Assembly (NCBI RefSeq): GCF_900129195.1
Contig: NZ_FQUY01000005.1
Span: 1 to 64,000 of the forward strand
DNA from: Desulforamulus putei DSM 12395
GTDB taxonomy: Bacteria; Bacillota; Desulfotomaculia; Desulfotomaculales; Desulfotomaculaceae
Direction: 5' to 3'
DNA: 64,000 nt
In this document: positions 25,896 through 34,605 of the stretch, piece by piece
Numbering within the stretch: position 1 is the stretch's first letter
Layout: the number at the start of each line of letters is the position of its first letter
Program-made: the position numbers and the translations under genes
The notes under the pieces: generated by a model
Told to the model about the DNA's origin: nothing
Seen by the model: the letters and a program-made list of their open reading frames with translations, nothing else
Databases searched by the model: none

Positions 25896-26279
25896 TTATT
25901 TAACGAATACAATTGCTTCGATTTCAACCAGAACATTTTTCGGTAAGCAAGATACTTCCACACAGGCCCGGGCCGGTGGTTCCGCGTTGAAAAATTGCGC
26001 ATAGACTTCATTGACCCTGGCAAACTGGTTCATGTCTTTGATGAAAACAGAAGTTTTAACAATATCTCTCAGGCTTGCCCCGGCGGCTTCGCAAATGGCC
26101 TGCAGGTTTTTAATGCACTGCCGGGTCTGTTCCTGAATATCTCCTTCCACCACATTGCCGGTGGCGGGATCAATGGGAATTTGCCCTGAAATAAACATGA
26201 AATTGCCGACCTTTACAGCCTGTGAGTAAGGCCCGATGGCTGCAGGAGCCTTTTCGGTACAAATGATCGTCTTGTCCAA
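25896..26279 (-). CDS. ridA: RidA family enamine/imine deaminase
   Basis: RidA hydrolyses reactive 2-aminoacrylate and related imines that leak from PLP enzymes such as threonine dehydratase. The 127-residue product has [20 protein letters not shown] near 11 and [12 protein letters not shown] near 31. It ends with the classic [20 protein letters not shown], which contains the catalytic Arg near 104 and Glu near 120. The start is TTG with GGGAGGG upstream. A terminator follows. A roughly 20-codon open frame lies in the leader (26304-26363), but its significance is unclear. Confidence 0.93.
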   Translation of the reverse strand: MDKTIICTEKAPAAIGPYSQAVKVGNFMFISGQIPIDPATGNVVEGDIQEQTRQCIKNLQAICEAAGASLRDIVKTSVFIKDMNQFARVNEVYAQFFNAEPPARACVEVSCLPKNVLVEIEAIVFVK

Positions 26280-26513
26280 AGTAAAACCCTCCCAGATATA
26301 AATTTATTGTCTCAACAATGGAACAACAGGCGGTAACCCGGTCTGGATTATACTTTTCGACATCAAACAAAAATCACCTCTTTGTTTATTAAAATTTTTT
26401 AGTACTTATTACAAAAAAATTTTAATCTCCATTAGCTTGGATAAATAGAAAAAAGAAAGGTTGTTATAAAAAGCCGAGTCTATTGGGTATGTAATGCCAG
26501 TTTAAAAGATGAA

Positions 26514-26543
26514 GGAGGAGAGCGGCATTAACCGATCTCCTCC
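26514..26543 (-). terminator. Terminator of hcp
   Basis: GGAGGAGA pairs perfectly with TCTCCTCC around a fourteen-base loop, immediately after the hcp stop; on the minus strand TTCATCTTTTAA follows. Confidence 0.65.
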
Positions 26544-26554
26544 CTTTGGGATTC

Positions 26555-28183
26555 CTATTTGTTTAAGATGGCAGCCAGGTCTTCATCGGGGGTGGTAATG
26601 GGTTTAATATCAAAGGTTTTCACCAGCACCTCCAGCACATTGGGCGATACAAAGGCGGGCAGGCTGGGACCTAGGCGGATGTTTTTAATTCCCAGGTGCA
26701 GCAGGGTAAGCAGGATGGCCACCGCCTTTTGCTCGTACCAGGACAGCACCATGGAGAGTGGCAGATCATTGACACCGCATTGGAAGGCATTGGCCAGGGC
26801 TACGGCAATCTGGATGGCGGAGTAAGCGTCGTTGCACTGGCCGATGTCCAGCAACCGCGGGATGCCGCCGATATCACCCAGTTTCTTGTCAAAGAAACGG
26901 AACTTACCGCAGGCCAGGGTTAAGATAACGGTATCCCCGGGGGCCTTCTCCACAAACTCAGTGTAGTAGTTACGGCCGGTTTTTGCGCCGTCGCAGCCTG
27001 CCACCAGGAAGAAGTGCTTGATGTCGCCGTTCTTAACGCCTTCTATCACCTTATCGGCCACACTCATAACAGTGTTACGGGCAAATCCCACTATGACGCT
27101 GCCCTTGTCTTCGTCAGCCTCAAATCCGGGCATGGCCAGGGCCCTTTCGATTACGGGGCCAAAATCTCCGTTCTGAACATGCTGCACGCCGGGCCAACCA
27201 ACCCGTCCGGTGGTAAAGATGTTGTCCATATAGGCCTGGGGATCCTGAATGCAGTTGGTGGTCATGAGAATGGCGCCGGGGAAAGCGGCAAATTCTTTCT
27301 TCTGGTTTTGCCAGGCTGTACCGTAATGTCCGTAGAAATGTTTGTACTTTTTCAGTTCGGGATAACCGTGGGCCGGCAGCATTTCACCGTGGGTGTAAAC
27401 GTAAATACCCTTGCCCTCGGTTTGTTCCAGTAAATCTGCCAGGTCTTGCAGGTCGTGACCGGATACCAGGATGCATTTGCCGGCCTTATGACCCAGGGGA
27501 ACCTCGGTGGGGACCGGGTGGCCGAACTTACCGGTATTGGCGGCATCCAGCAATTCCATTACGCGGAGGTTTACTTCACCGCACTTGAGAACAAGAGCGA
27601 CCCAGTCATTCAGACCAAGGTCTTTATTGGTCAGGGCTGCCATTCCCTCGTAAATAAAGCCATAGACCTTGTCGTCTTCCTGGCCAAGGATGGCGGCATG
27701 GTCGGCATAGGCAGAGATCCCTTTAAGGCCGTAAACCAAAATCTGCTGCAGGGATTGGATATCGGCATCGGCGGTATGGTCGTTCACCATCCCCACTTCC
27801 TCACCCTGCTTAATCAGGCCTGCCAGGTCCGCAGCCGGTTGGAAGCCGGCAGAGGGGTCAGAGAAAGAAACATTGCCGCCGGCTGCTGCCACCTTGTCTT
27901 TTAATGCTTCCCTGTATTGTACGCACTGGTTAATGAGGGAAACAAACCGGGCGGCGTCGAAGTTTACGTTGGTCAGGGTGGTAAACATGGCGCCTACAGT
28001 AAAGCGGTCGATTTCCGGGTCCGCCACACCCACTTTACGACCTTCACTGGCATAGAGGGACAGCCCCTTCAAGGCGTGCAGCAACAAATCCTGCAAAGCT
28101 GCCACTTCGGGCTTCTTACCGCACACACCTACCACTGTACAACCGGTTCCTTTTGCTGTTTGTTCACACTGGTTACAAAACAT
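26555..28183 (-). CDS. hcp: Hybrid cluster protein (hydroxylamine/NO reductase)
   Basis: Hcp reduces hydroxylamine in vitro and acts in defence against nitric oxide. The 542-residue product has the N-terminal cluster cysteines at residues 3, 6, 15 and 21 (CNQCEQTAKGTGC, then GVCGK), the spacing seen in strict anaerobes such as Desulfovibrio. Hybrid-cluster ligands fall in VSGHDLQDL, MTTNCIQDP, LACGKFR and LDIGQCNDAYS. No hcr reductase gene follows, as is common in anaerobes. The start has AAAGGAGGT upstream. A CRP/FNR-type palindrome lies about 250 bases upstream, and a terminator follows the stop. Confidence 0.95.
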   Translation of the reverse strand: MFCNQCEQTAKGTGCTVVGVCGKKPEVAALQDLLLHALKGLSLYASEGRKVGVADPEIDRFTVGAMFTTLTNVNFDAARFVSLINQCVQYREALKDKVAAAGGNVSFSDPSAGFQPAADLAGLIKQGEEVGMVNDHTADADIQSLQQILVYGLKGISAYADHAAILGQEDDKVYGFIYEGMAALTNKDLGLNDWVALVLKCGEVNLRVMELLDAANTGKFGHPVPTEVPLGHKAGKCILVSGHDLQDLADLLEQTEGKGIYVYTHGEMLPAHGYPELKKYKHFYGHYGTAWQNQKKEFAAFPGAILMTTNCIQDPQAYMDNIFTTGRVGWPGVQHVQNGDFGPVIERALAMPGFEADEDKGSVIVGFARNTVMSVADKVIEGVKNGDIKHFFLVAGCDGAKTGRNYYTEFVEKAPGDTVILTLACGKFRFFDKKLGDIGGIPRLLDIGQCNDAYSAIQIAVALANAFQCGVNDLPLSMVLSWYEQKAVAILLTLLHLGIKNIRLGPSLPAFVSPNVLEVLVKTFDIKPITTPDEDLAAILNK

Positions 28184-28700
28184 TCATCATGACCTCCTTT
28201 AGATTTTTAACTAAATAATCGGTTTATGTACCTCTGGCATAAAACCACTGGCCAAAAGTGACTTGAATTGAGAATCAGTGTTTGTATTCTTAGGTTTGGC
28301 GTACACTCCCGTTTAAAAAAGAATGAATTTTCTTGCATTTCTATTAACTTCCTGCAATACGACATTATAGCTGTAATAGTTGTCTTTGCCATACTTGTAT
28401 TGTACAGTGAAGCCCATATAAAAAAAGTGACCTATATCACACAAGAGGTGAAAAAAGGTCACTTTGTAATAAACGCCCGTTATTGGACAAAGGAACATGC
28501 ACTGCCTAGTCTACGGGGCCTTTGGTCTTTCTTGCTGCCTCGGACAGTCTGGCTCCAATATTTCTATGACACCTGTTTCGGTCTAATCTGGCTTTTTCTG
28601 AGGCTGCATTATGTTCTCTTGGATAAAATAAGGATTCGTTCAGCAGACCCTAAATAGGTGTGAGAGGACGGTAGTTAGACACCCCCTCCTACTCGATTAA
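28184..28700. promoter_or_regulatory. hcp upstream region with CRP/FNR-type palindrome
   Basis: GTGACCTATATCAC (28427-28440) matches the TGTGAnnnnnnTCACA type of CRP/FNR-family operators. It overlaps a larger nine-base inverted repeat AAAGTGACC/GGTCACTTT (28424-28432 and 28457-28465). A minus-strand TATAAT at 28369-28364 lies about 65 bases downstream of the palindrome and could be the hcp -10 element. A 129-codon plus-strand frame crosses the region but lacks a ribosome binding site and was not called. Confidence 0.5.
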
Positions 28701-28859
28701 TTATAATTTAAACTTTTCAATAGCTACCTGCAAATCACCAGCAAGAGAGGCCAATGATTGTGCAGAGCTTCCAAACTGTTGTACTGTTGCGTTTGTCTCT
28801 TCAATGGCGGCGGCTACATTTTGAGTAGCGGACATAGCTTGATTAGAGATTTGATCCAT
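28701..28859 (-). pseudogene. C-terminal fragment of a methyl-accepting chemotaxis protein
   Basis: Fifty-two codons from ATG 28859 to TAA 28701 read QISNQAMSATQNVAAAIEET and later SAQSLASLAGDLQVAIEKFK, the standard last helix of the chemotaxis receptor signalling domain. The receptor, signalling tip and membrane parts are absent, and the upstream frame is unrelated, so this is a remnant. Confidence 0.7.
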
Positions 28860-28886
28860 TTGCCTTATCGAAATAAAAAATTCCGA

Positions 28887-29102
28887 TCACATGTGGGATG
28901 CCAGGGCCGGGGGTCTTAATATTGATGCTGGTTTTGTTATGCCATTAACTGCATTTGATACCGTACTTTTTCTTTTAGTAAAGGCGAGGATTGCTCCTAG
29001 GGCGATTGATAAAAACGCAGCGGAATATTGAAATTCAGGAATAAAAATCAAATCGGTTTTTGTCGTAAATCCCTGGTATAATAAACTAGGTAAAAAAATC
29101 AT
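28887..29102 (-). CDS. Short ORF with a PEF-like sorting-signal segment, doubtful
   Basis: A 71-codon frame from ATG 29102. Residues 21-24 read IPEF, followed by a hydrophobic helix and TKRKS. This is the plan of PEP/PEF-CTERM sorting signals (motif, membrane helix, basic tail). No signal peptide is seen, and 24 residues continue past the basic cluster, so it may be the truncated and read-through end of a former surface protein. It overlaps the butyrate kinase promoter region on the other strand. Treat it as a remnant unless expression is shown. Confidence 0.25.
   Translation of the reverse strand: MIFLPSLLYQGFTTKTDLIFIPEFQYSAAFLSIALGAILAFTKRKSTVSNAVNGITKPASILRPPALASHM
29074..29082 (+). promoter_or_regulatory. 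Extended -10 promoter element ahead of buk
   Basis: TGGTATAAT at 29074-29082 is an extended -10 element (TGn before TATAAT), about 65 bases before the butyrate kinase start. No good -35 match was found. Confidence 0.45.
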
Positions 29103-29146
29103 CCCCTACCCCGGTTTAGAGTAAGCCATAAACGGAGTGATCTACA

Positions 29147-30208
29147 ATGCAAATTCTGGCCATTAACCCTGGTTCAACTTCCACAAAGATCGCAGTATTT
29201 CAAGATGAGACCTGCCTCTGGAAGGAGGTTATCAACCACCCCGATCAAGACATCCGAGCCTTTGCCAAAATCGGCGACCAGTACAGTTACCGTATGGATA
29301 CCATTTTAAATACCCTGCAGGAAAAGGGCTGCCAGCTGGAACAATTCAGCGCTATTGTGGGCCGGGGAGGCTTACTGAAGCCCCTGTCCGGCGGTACCTA
29401 TCTGGTGGATGAATACCTGGTGCAGGAATCTCATAATGCCCCCGGCGGGGAACATGCTTCCAACCTGGGCGCCATCATCGCCTATCACCTGGCCCAAAGG
29501 GTCAATATTCCGGCCTATATTGTAGACCCGGTGGCGGTGGACGAAATGGAACCGGTGGCCCGCCTGTCCGGTCACCCGGAACTGCCGAGGATCAGCCTGT
29601 CCCACGCCTTAAATATGAAAGCGGTGGCCCGCAAGGTGGCCCGGGACTTGGGTAAGACCTATCAGGAAGTCAACCTGGTAATTGCCCACCTTGGAGGCGG
29701 CATTTCGGTGGCTCCTCACCGCAGGGGAAAAATGATTGATGTCAATAACGCCAACAATGAAGGCCCCTTCTCACCGGAACGCTGCGGTACGCTGCCGTCG
29801 GCCCAGTTGGTGAAACTGTGTTATTCCGGCAAGTATACTGAAAAGGAAATGCTCACCGGCATCCTTAAGGAAGGTGGTATGTATGCTTACCTGGGTACCA
29901 AGGATGCCAGGGAAGCGGAAAGAAGAATGAACGAGGGAGATGAACAGGCAAGGCTTGTGCTGGAAGCCATGTGCTATCAGGTGGCCAAAGAAATTGGGGC
30001 CATGTCCACAGTGCTGTGTGGGGAAGTGGACCGCATTGTCTTAACAGGCGGCCTGGCACATTCCGCCTTTATAACCGGGGAAATTACCCGGCGTGTTTCC
30101 TTCATTGCACCGGTGGCACTGATTCCCGGTGAAGAAGAAATGGAATCCCTGGCCCTGGGGGCGCTCAGGGTATTAAGACAAGAGGAGCAAGCGCTTATAT
30201 ATCGTTAA
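29147..30208 (+). CDS. buk: Butyrate kinase (acyl kinase)
   Basis: Converts butyryl- or branched acyl-phosphate plus ADP to the free acid and ATP. The 353-residue protein belongs to the acetate/butyrate kinase (ASKHA) superfamily: ILAINPGSTSTKIAVF at residue 3, VIAHLGGGISVAPHRRG near 181, and RIVLTGGLAHSAF near 297. Length fits Buk and is shorter than acetate kinase. The phosphotransacylase gene follows about 85 bases later and the 2-oxoacid:ferredoxin oxidoreductase genes after that. This supports isobutyrate, isovalerate or butyrate formation with ATP gain. Confidence 0.94.
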   Translation: MQILAINPGSTSTKIAVFQDETCLWKEVINHPDQDIRAFAKIGDQYSYRMDTILNTLQEKGCQLEQFSAIVGRGGLLKPLSGGTYLVDEYLVQESHNAPGGEHASNLGAIIAYHLAQRVNIPAYIVDPVAVDEMEPVARLSGHPELPRISLSHALNMKAVARKVARDLGKTYQEVNLVIAHLGGGISVAPHRRGKMIDVNNANNEGPFSPERCGTLPSAQLVKLCYSGKYTEKEMLTGILKEGGMYAYLGTKDAREAERRMNEGDEQARLVLEAMCYQVAKEIGAMSTVLCGEVDRIVLTGGLAHSAFITGEITRRVSFIAPVALIPGEEEMESLALGALRVLRQEEQALIYR

Positions 30209-30293
30209 AGTAACCCGATGCCGAATACGGAGAGAATACAGAAGGTACAAGATGGCTACAAAACACTCAATTTTGACGCGAGGAGTGTTCATT

Positions 30294-31241
30294 ATGCAGT
30301 TTAAGAACTTTGCTCAGGTTTTAGAAGTGGTAAAAGGGCTGCCCAAGGTGCGGGTCAGTGTGGCCAATGCCCAGGACGAAAAGGTTCTGCTGGCCCTTAA
30401 AAAAGCGATGCAGGAGGGCTTTGTGGAACCTGTTCTGGTGGGCTCCCGCAGCGAAATCGAGCGGGTGGCCTGGGATGTTGACTTTGATCTGAACGGAGTG
30501 GAAATTTTCGAGGCCGATGCACTGGCAGCCCCCGAACTGGCTATCAAGCTGGTAATGGGCGGCAACTGCCAGGTGCTTATGAAGGGCCTGGTAAACAGCA
30601 GCACCTTCCTGAAGGCGGTGCTGAACGGGGAATGGGGCCTGCGCACAGGTAAAATTCTCAGTCACATCGCTGTTTACGAAGTACCAGGCTACGACCGCCT
30701 CATCTTTTTAACCGACGGAGGCCTCAATATTGCTCCCGATATTGAAATGAAGAAACAAATTTGCCAGAATGCCATTGACTTTGCCCATTCCCTGGGCATT
30801 ACCCTGCCGAAAGTTGCCGTACTGTCTGCCAATGAGCAGGTGAGCCCCAAAATGCCGGTGACCCTGGAGGCCCAGCAGTTGGCCCAGATGGCCAAAAAAG
30901 GAGAAATCACCGGCGCCCTGGTGGACGGCCCCCTGGCCCTGGATATCGCCATTAACAAGGATGCTGCCGAACATAAGGGAATCAAAAGCCCGGTGGCGGG
31001 TCAGGCGGATATCCTGCTGGTGCCCAATATTGAAGCAGGCAATATTCTGGGTAAGTCCATCTTGTACTTTGCCGGCGGCGTGATGGCGGGACTTGTTTTG
31101 GGCGCTGCGGCTCCGGTGGTACTGCCCTCCCGGGCGGACACACCCCAGGGCAAACTGATGTCTCTGGCCCTAGCCTGCCTGGCAGGACACGGCATGAACA
31201 GAAAGGACCAAAACTTTCGATGGGAACAAATAACCGGGTAA
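30294..31241 (+). CDS. ptb: Phosphate butyryltransferase
   Basis: Transfers an acyl group from CoA to phosphate, giving the acyl-phosphate used by Buk. The start chosen is ATG 30294, with GCGAGGAG upstream, giving 315 residues; a longer frame has no site. Family signatures are VLMKGLVNSSTFLKAVLN near 94, ILSHIAVYEVPGYDRLIFLT near 119, TDGGLNIAP, and PNIEAGNILGKSILYFAGG near 256. Length matches the phosphate acetyl/butyryl transferase family. Its end overlaps the next gene by 22 bases, so the two are co-translated. Confidence 0.94.
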   Translation: MQFKNFAQVLEVVKGLPKVRVSVANAQDEKVLLALKKAMQEGFVEPVLVGSRSEIERVAWDVDFDLNGVEIFEADALAAPELAIKLVMGGNCQVLMKGLVNSSTFLKAVLNGEWGLRTGKILSHIAVYEVPGYDRLIFLTDGGLNIAPDIEMKKQICQNAIDFAHSLGITLPKVAVLSANEQVSPKMPVTLEAQQLAQMAKKGEITGALVDGPLALDIAINKDAAEHKGIKSPVAGQADILLVPNIEAGNILGKSILYFAGGVMAGLVLGAAAPVVLPSRADTPQGKLMSLALACLAGHGMNRKDQNFRWEQITG

Positions 31242-31900
31242 CCGTTTTTGTCGGCAACTACGGCAGCGGTAAAACAGAATTATCCATAAATTATGCCCTA
31301 GACCTGGCCCGGCAGGGCCAACAGGTGGCGTTGGTGGATCTGGATATCATCAACCCTTATTTTCGCAGTCGGGAAAAGGCTGATCTGCTGGAAAGCCAGG
31401 GGGTCCATGTGGTCCTGCCACCGGCGGAGTACGTGATGTCGGAGGTTCCCGCCATGCCGCCGGAGGTCGCGGGCTTCATCGCTAATAAGGATTACCACGT
31501 GGTAATCGATGTGGGTGGCGACAATACCGGGGCCACCGCCCTGGGCCGGTTTGCTGATTTAATCAAAAATACCGGCTACCGCATGTTGATGGTGGTCAAC
31601 ACCAACCGGCCCGATACCGCTTCTCCGGCAGGAATTATTACTGTTATGCACAGTATCGAGGCCGCCGGCGGCCTGTCCGTGACCGCTCTGGTCAGCAACA
31701 CAAATCTGGCCTGGGAAACCGACCTGGAACTGGTACAACAGGGTCAGAAAATACTGGAACAGGTGTCTTTACAGACCGGCTTGCCCATCGATTTTATCGT
31801 GGTGGAACGATCCCTGTACGAACAAGTGAAAGAACATTTTCCCCACCGGCAGGTTTTCCCCATAGATATCATGATGCGCCTGCAGTGGGCGCAGACTTAA
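31220..31900 (+). CDS. P-loop ATPase of MinD/ArsA type, unknown role
   Basis: The 226-residue protein starts with a Walker A motif (VGNYGSGKTE near residue 11) and has ALVDLDIINPYFRSR near 42, a deviant-Walker region in which the DLDIINPYF segment is typical of SIMIBI-class GTPases/ATPases. VVIDVGGDNTGATALGRF near 94 is the Walker B segment. It resembles small nucleotide-binding proteins linked to metallocentre insertion or enzyme maturation. It sits between ptb and the ferredoxin of the 2-oxoacid oxidoreductase in one operon, with overlap on one side and a 16-base gap on the other. Inferred but unproven role: assembly or activation of the oxidoreductase. Confidence 0.75.
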   Translation: MGTNNRVTVFVGNYGSGKTELSINYALDLARQGQQVALVDLDIINPYFRSREKADLLESQGVHVVLPPAEYVMSEVPAMPPEVAGFIANKDYHVVIDVGGDNTGATALGRFADLIKNTGYRMLMVVNTNRPDTASPAGIITVMHSIEAAGGLSVTALVSNTNLAWETDLELVQQGQKILEQVSLQTGLPIDFIVVERSLYEQVKEHFPHRQVFPIDIMMRLQWAQT

Positions 31901-31916
31901 CAGGAGGTAGACAAGC

Positions 31917-32141
31917 ATGGCTAAGGGAACCGTTGAAGTTGACAAGCTGCGCTGCAAAGGCTGCAGCATCTGTGTAGAAGTGTGCCCCCAAAAAGTGTTA
32001 AACCTTTCCAAAGAGCCCAACCCCAAAGGCTACTATTATGCCCGGCAGGCAGACCCGGACAATTGCACCGGTTGTGCCATGTGCGCCCTGATGTGCCCCG
32101 ATGTGGCCATTCGGATATGGCGCCAGGCCTCCGGAAATTAA
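31917..32141 (+). CDS. 2-oxoacid:ferredoxin oxidoreductase, delta (ferredoxin) subunit
   Basis: A 74-residue two-[4Fe-4S] ferredoxin with cysteine motifs CKGCSICVEVCP near 13 and CTGCAMCALMCP near 51. It starts with ATG after AGGAGGTAG and lies 49 bases before the alpha subunit gene. In four-subunit 2-oxoacid oxidoreductases this subunit passes electrons to external ferredoxin. Confidence 0.92.
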   Translation: MAKGTVEVDKLRCKGCSICVEVCPQKVLNLSKEPNPKGYYYARQADPDNCTGCAMCALMCPDVAIRIWRQASGN

Positions 32142-32189
32142 CAATTCAACTTGAATTCGACTTGAATTTGTTAATAAACTAGAAAGCGA

Positions 32190-33266
32190 GTGGTTGCTTT
32201 GAAAAAATATTTACTCAAAGGAAACGAAGCTATTGCCGAGGCAGCCGTCAGGGCCGGCTGCCGGTTGTTTTTCGGTTATCCCATTACCCCTTCCACCGAG
32301 ATTATTGAGTACATGGCCAAGCACCTGCCGGCGGTGAACGGCACCTTTGTCCAGGCCGAAAGTGAAGTGAGCGCCATCAACATGTGCTTTGGCGCTGCGG
32401 GGGCCGGTGTCAGGGTGATGACCGCCTCCTCCAGCCCCGGCATCAGCCTGATGCAGGAAGGACTTTCCTATATCGCGGCCAATGAACTGCCCGTGGTGGT
32501 TGTCAACATCGTGCGTGCCGGCCCGGGCCTGGGCGGCCTTGGTCCCTCCCAGGCGGACTATTTCCAGGCCACCAAGGGTGGCGGCCACGGCGATTACCGC
32601 TTGATCGTGCTGGCACCCAGCACCGTGCAGGAACTGGTGAACCTTACCCAGGACGCCTTTGACCTGGCAGACCTCTACCGCAACCCGGTGATGATTATGG
32701 CGGACGGTATTCTGGGTCAAATGATGGAACCGGTGGTCTTTCAGGAGCGGGAAACCCGGCAGCTGCCTGCCAAGGACTGGGCCACCACCGGTGCGGAGGG
32801 TCGTCCCCGCAATACCATCACCAGCTACTCCCTGCAAAACGAGATCGGCGAGGCCAACTGCCTGCGCTGGGAAGCCAAGTACAGGTCCATTGCCGCCGCC
32901 GAGCAGCGCTGGGAACAGTATATGACCGACGATGCGGCATATTTAATGGTGGCTTACGGCACCACCGCCCGTATTGCCAAAGCCGCCGTCCAGATGGCCC
33001 GCAAGGAAGGCATCAAGGTGGGCCTGCTGCGTCCCATCACCCTGTGGCCCTTCCCGGTGGACGGCTTCAAGTCCCTGCAGGGCCAAATCAAGGGTTACCT
33101 GTCGGTGGAACTGAGCGCCGGCCAGATGATTGAGGATGTGCGCCTGGCCACAAATTGCAGCGCTCCGGTGCATTTATGCAACCGTCAGGGCGGTATGGTT
33201 CCCGCACCGGAAGAAGTGCTGGAGCGTTTTAAAGAAGTCTTTCCGGCCGCAGCGGCCGCCGTTTAA
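32190..33266 (+). CDS. vorB: 2-oxoacid:ferredoxin oxidoreductase, alpha subunit (VorB type)
   Basis: Part of the enzyme that oxidatively decarboxylates a 2-oxoacid to acyl-CoA with reduction of ferredoxin. The 358-residue product shows the pyrimidine-domain start LLKGNEAIAEAAVRAGCRLF near 8 and GYPITPSTEI near 29. AESEVSAINMCFGAAGAGVR near 56, ASSSPGISLMQEG near 79 and the C-terminal domain with LRPITLWPFP near 274 also fit. It is closest in character to VorB, the 2-oxoisovalerate type. GTG 32190 is used; TTG nine bases later is possible. Coupling with ptb-buk points to branched-chain acid production. Confidence 0.92.
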   Translation: MVALKKYLLKGNEAIAEAAVRAGCRLFFGYPITPSTEIIEYMAKHLPAVNGTFVQAESEVSAINMCFGAAGAGVRVMTASSSPGISLMQEGLSYIAANELPVVVVNIVRAGPGLGGLGPSQADYFQATKGGGHGDYRLIVLAPSTVQELVNLTQDAFDLADLYRNPVMIMADGILGQMMEPVVFQERETRQLPAKDWATTGAEGRPRNTITSYSLQNEIGEANCLRWEAKYRSIAAAEQRWEQYMTDDAAYLMVAYGTTARIAKAAVQMARKEGIKVGLLRPITLWPFPVDGFKSLQGQIKGYLSVELSAGQMIEDVRLATNCSAPVHLCNRQGGMVPAPEEVLERFKEVFPAAAAAV

Positions 33267-33272
33267 GGAGGT

Positions 33273-34025
33273 GTGTTAGCATTGAAAGAAGTATTTAAGC
33301 GTACCGGTGCGCTGACCGATGCACCTTTTCACTACTGCCCTGGCTGCACCCACGGCATCATTCACCGGTTGGTTGCAGAAAATCTGGAAGAACTGAATTT
33401 GCTGGGCAAAGCCATTGGCGTAACACCTGTGGGCTGCGCCGGTTTCTGCCAGCAGTATTTTAATATCGACATGCAGGGCGCCGCCCACGGCCGGGCTCCG
33501 GCGGTGGCCACCGGCATCAAAAGGGCCCTGCCGGACAGATTTGTCTTTACCTATCAAGGGGACGGTGACCTGGCTTCCATTGGCATTGCGGAAGTGATGC
33601 ATGCCGCCGCCAGGGGTGAAAATATCACCACCATCTTTGTCAATAACGCCATTTACGGTATGACCGGCGGCCAGATGGCTCCCACCACCCTGCCCGGCCA
33701 GAAGACCTCCACTTCACCCTTCGGCCGTGAACCCAGTGTGGCCGGTTACCCGCTGGACATGCCCAAAATCATTGCCCAGATCCAGGGAGCTGCCTACGTG
33801 GCTTCGGTTTCGGTGGACAGTCCCAAAAATGTCCTGCAGGCCAAAAAAGCCATACGCCAGGCCTTTGAGTATCAGTTGGCCGGCCGCGGTTTCACCTTTG
33901 TCAGTGTTCTCTCCACCTGTCCCACCAACTGGGGGATGTCCCCGGTGAAGGCGCTGGAGTGGCTGCGGGAAAACATGATGAAAAATTACACCCTGGGCGT
34001 GCTGAAAGATGCTGCTGCCCAGTAA
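33273..34025 (+). CDS. 2-oxoacid:ferredoxin oxidoreductase, beta (TPP-binding) subunit
   Basis: Carries the thiamine diphosphate site. The 250-residue protein has HYCPGCTHGIIHRL near 21 and GVTPVGCAGFCQQYF near 49. The Mg/TPP motif starts GDGDLASIG near 96 and closes with NNAIYGMTGGQ near 123. The start is given at GTG 33273, but TTG 33282, better spaced from GGAGG, is an equal choice. It lies six bases after the alpha gene and overlaps the gamma region only if an early start is used there. Confidence 0.92.
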   Translation: MLALKEVFKRTGALTDAPFHYCPGCTHGIIHRLVAENLEELNLLGKAIGVTPVGCAGFCQQYFNIDMQGAAHGRAPAVATGIKRALPDRFVFTYQGDGDLASIGIAEVMHAAARGENITTIFVNNAIYGMTGGQMAPTTLPGQKTSTSPFGREPSVAGYPLDMPKIIAQIQGAAYVASVSVDSPKNVLQAKKAIRQAFEYQLAGRGFTFVSVLSTCPTNWGMSPVKALEWLRENMMKNYTLGVLKDAAAQ

Positions 34026-34038
34026 AGGAGAAATGGCA

Positions 34039-34590
34039 ATGACTGAAAAAATGATCATTTCGGGTTTTGGCGGCCAGGGTGTTATGTTTATGGGTAAAAT
34101 TCTGGCCTATGCCGGTATGCTTACTAATAAAGAAGTCAGTTGGATCCCTTCCTACGGTCCGGAGATGCGGGGCGGCACCGCCAACTGCTCGGTAATCGTC
34201 TCCGACGAAGAAATCAACTGCCCGGTGGTCAATAAACCCAGCCTGGTGGTAGCCATGAACGGCCCCTCCCTGGAAAAGTTTCTCCCTGCCTTGATTCCGG
34301 GAGGTCTGCTGGTGGTCAACAGCTCCATTGTAAAAAATGATGTTACCAGGGACGACGTGCGGGTCCTGAAAATACCTGCCCAGGAACTGGCCGCCGAAAA
34401 GGTGGGCAAAGCAAACCTGGCCAACGTGGTGGTCCTGGGAGCTATGCTGGCGAAAACGGATGTCTTGACCCTGGACGATGTTGTAGCTGCCCTGAAGGAA
34501 GTGGTGGCCTCCAAGCGCCCGGAAATGCTGGCCATTAACAGGCAGGCTCTGGAAGTGGGCATGAATTATGTAAAGGAAAATCAGTTGTAA
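34039..34590 (+). CDS. 2-oxoacid:ferredoxin oxidoreductase, gamma subunit
   Basis: The 183-residue subunit (start ATG 34039 after AAAGGAGA) begins KMIISGFGGQGVMFMGKILA and contains PSYGPEMRGGTANCSVIVSD near 43, both diagnostic of the gamma domain that binds CoA. Longer frames exist but lie inside the preceding gene. It ends the operon; a convergent terminator follows. Confidence 0.92.
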   Translation: MTEKMIISGFGGQGVMFMGKILAYAGMLTNKEVSWIPSYGPEMRGGTANCSVIVSDEEINCPVVNKPSLVVAMNGPSLEKFLPALIPGGLLVVNSSIVKNDVTRDDVRVLKIPAQELAAEKVGKANLANVVVLGAMLAKTDVLTLDDVVAALKEVVASKRPEMLAINRQALEVGMNYVKENQL

Positions 34591-34605
34591 AACCCAAGTC
34601 CCGAT

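Noticed and set aside
26304-26363. Nineteen-residue leader peptide ahead of ridA
   Set aside because: A start and a weak AGAGGTGA exist, but there is no attenuator structure or run of regulatory codons to support it.
28268-28657. 129-codon plus-strand frame upstream of hcp
   Set aside because: No ribosome binding site, odd composition, and it covers a palindromic operator and the likely hcp promoter.
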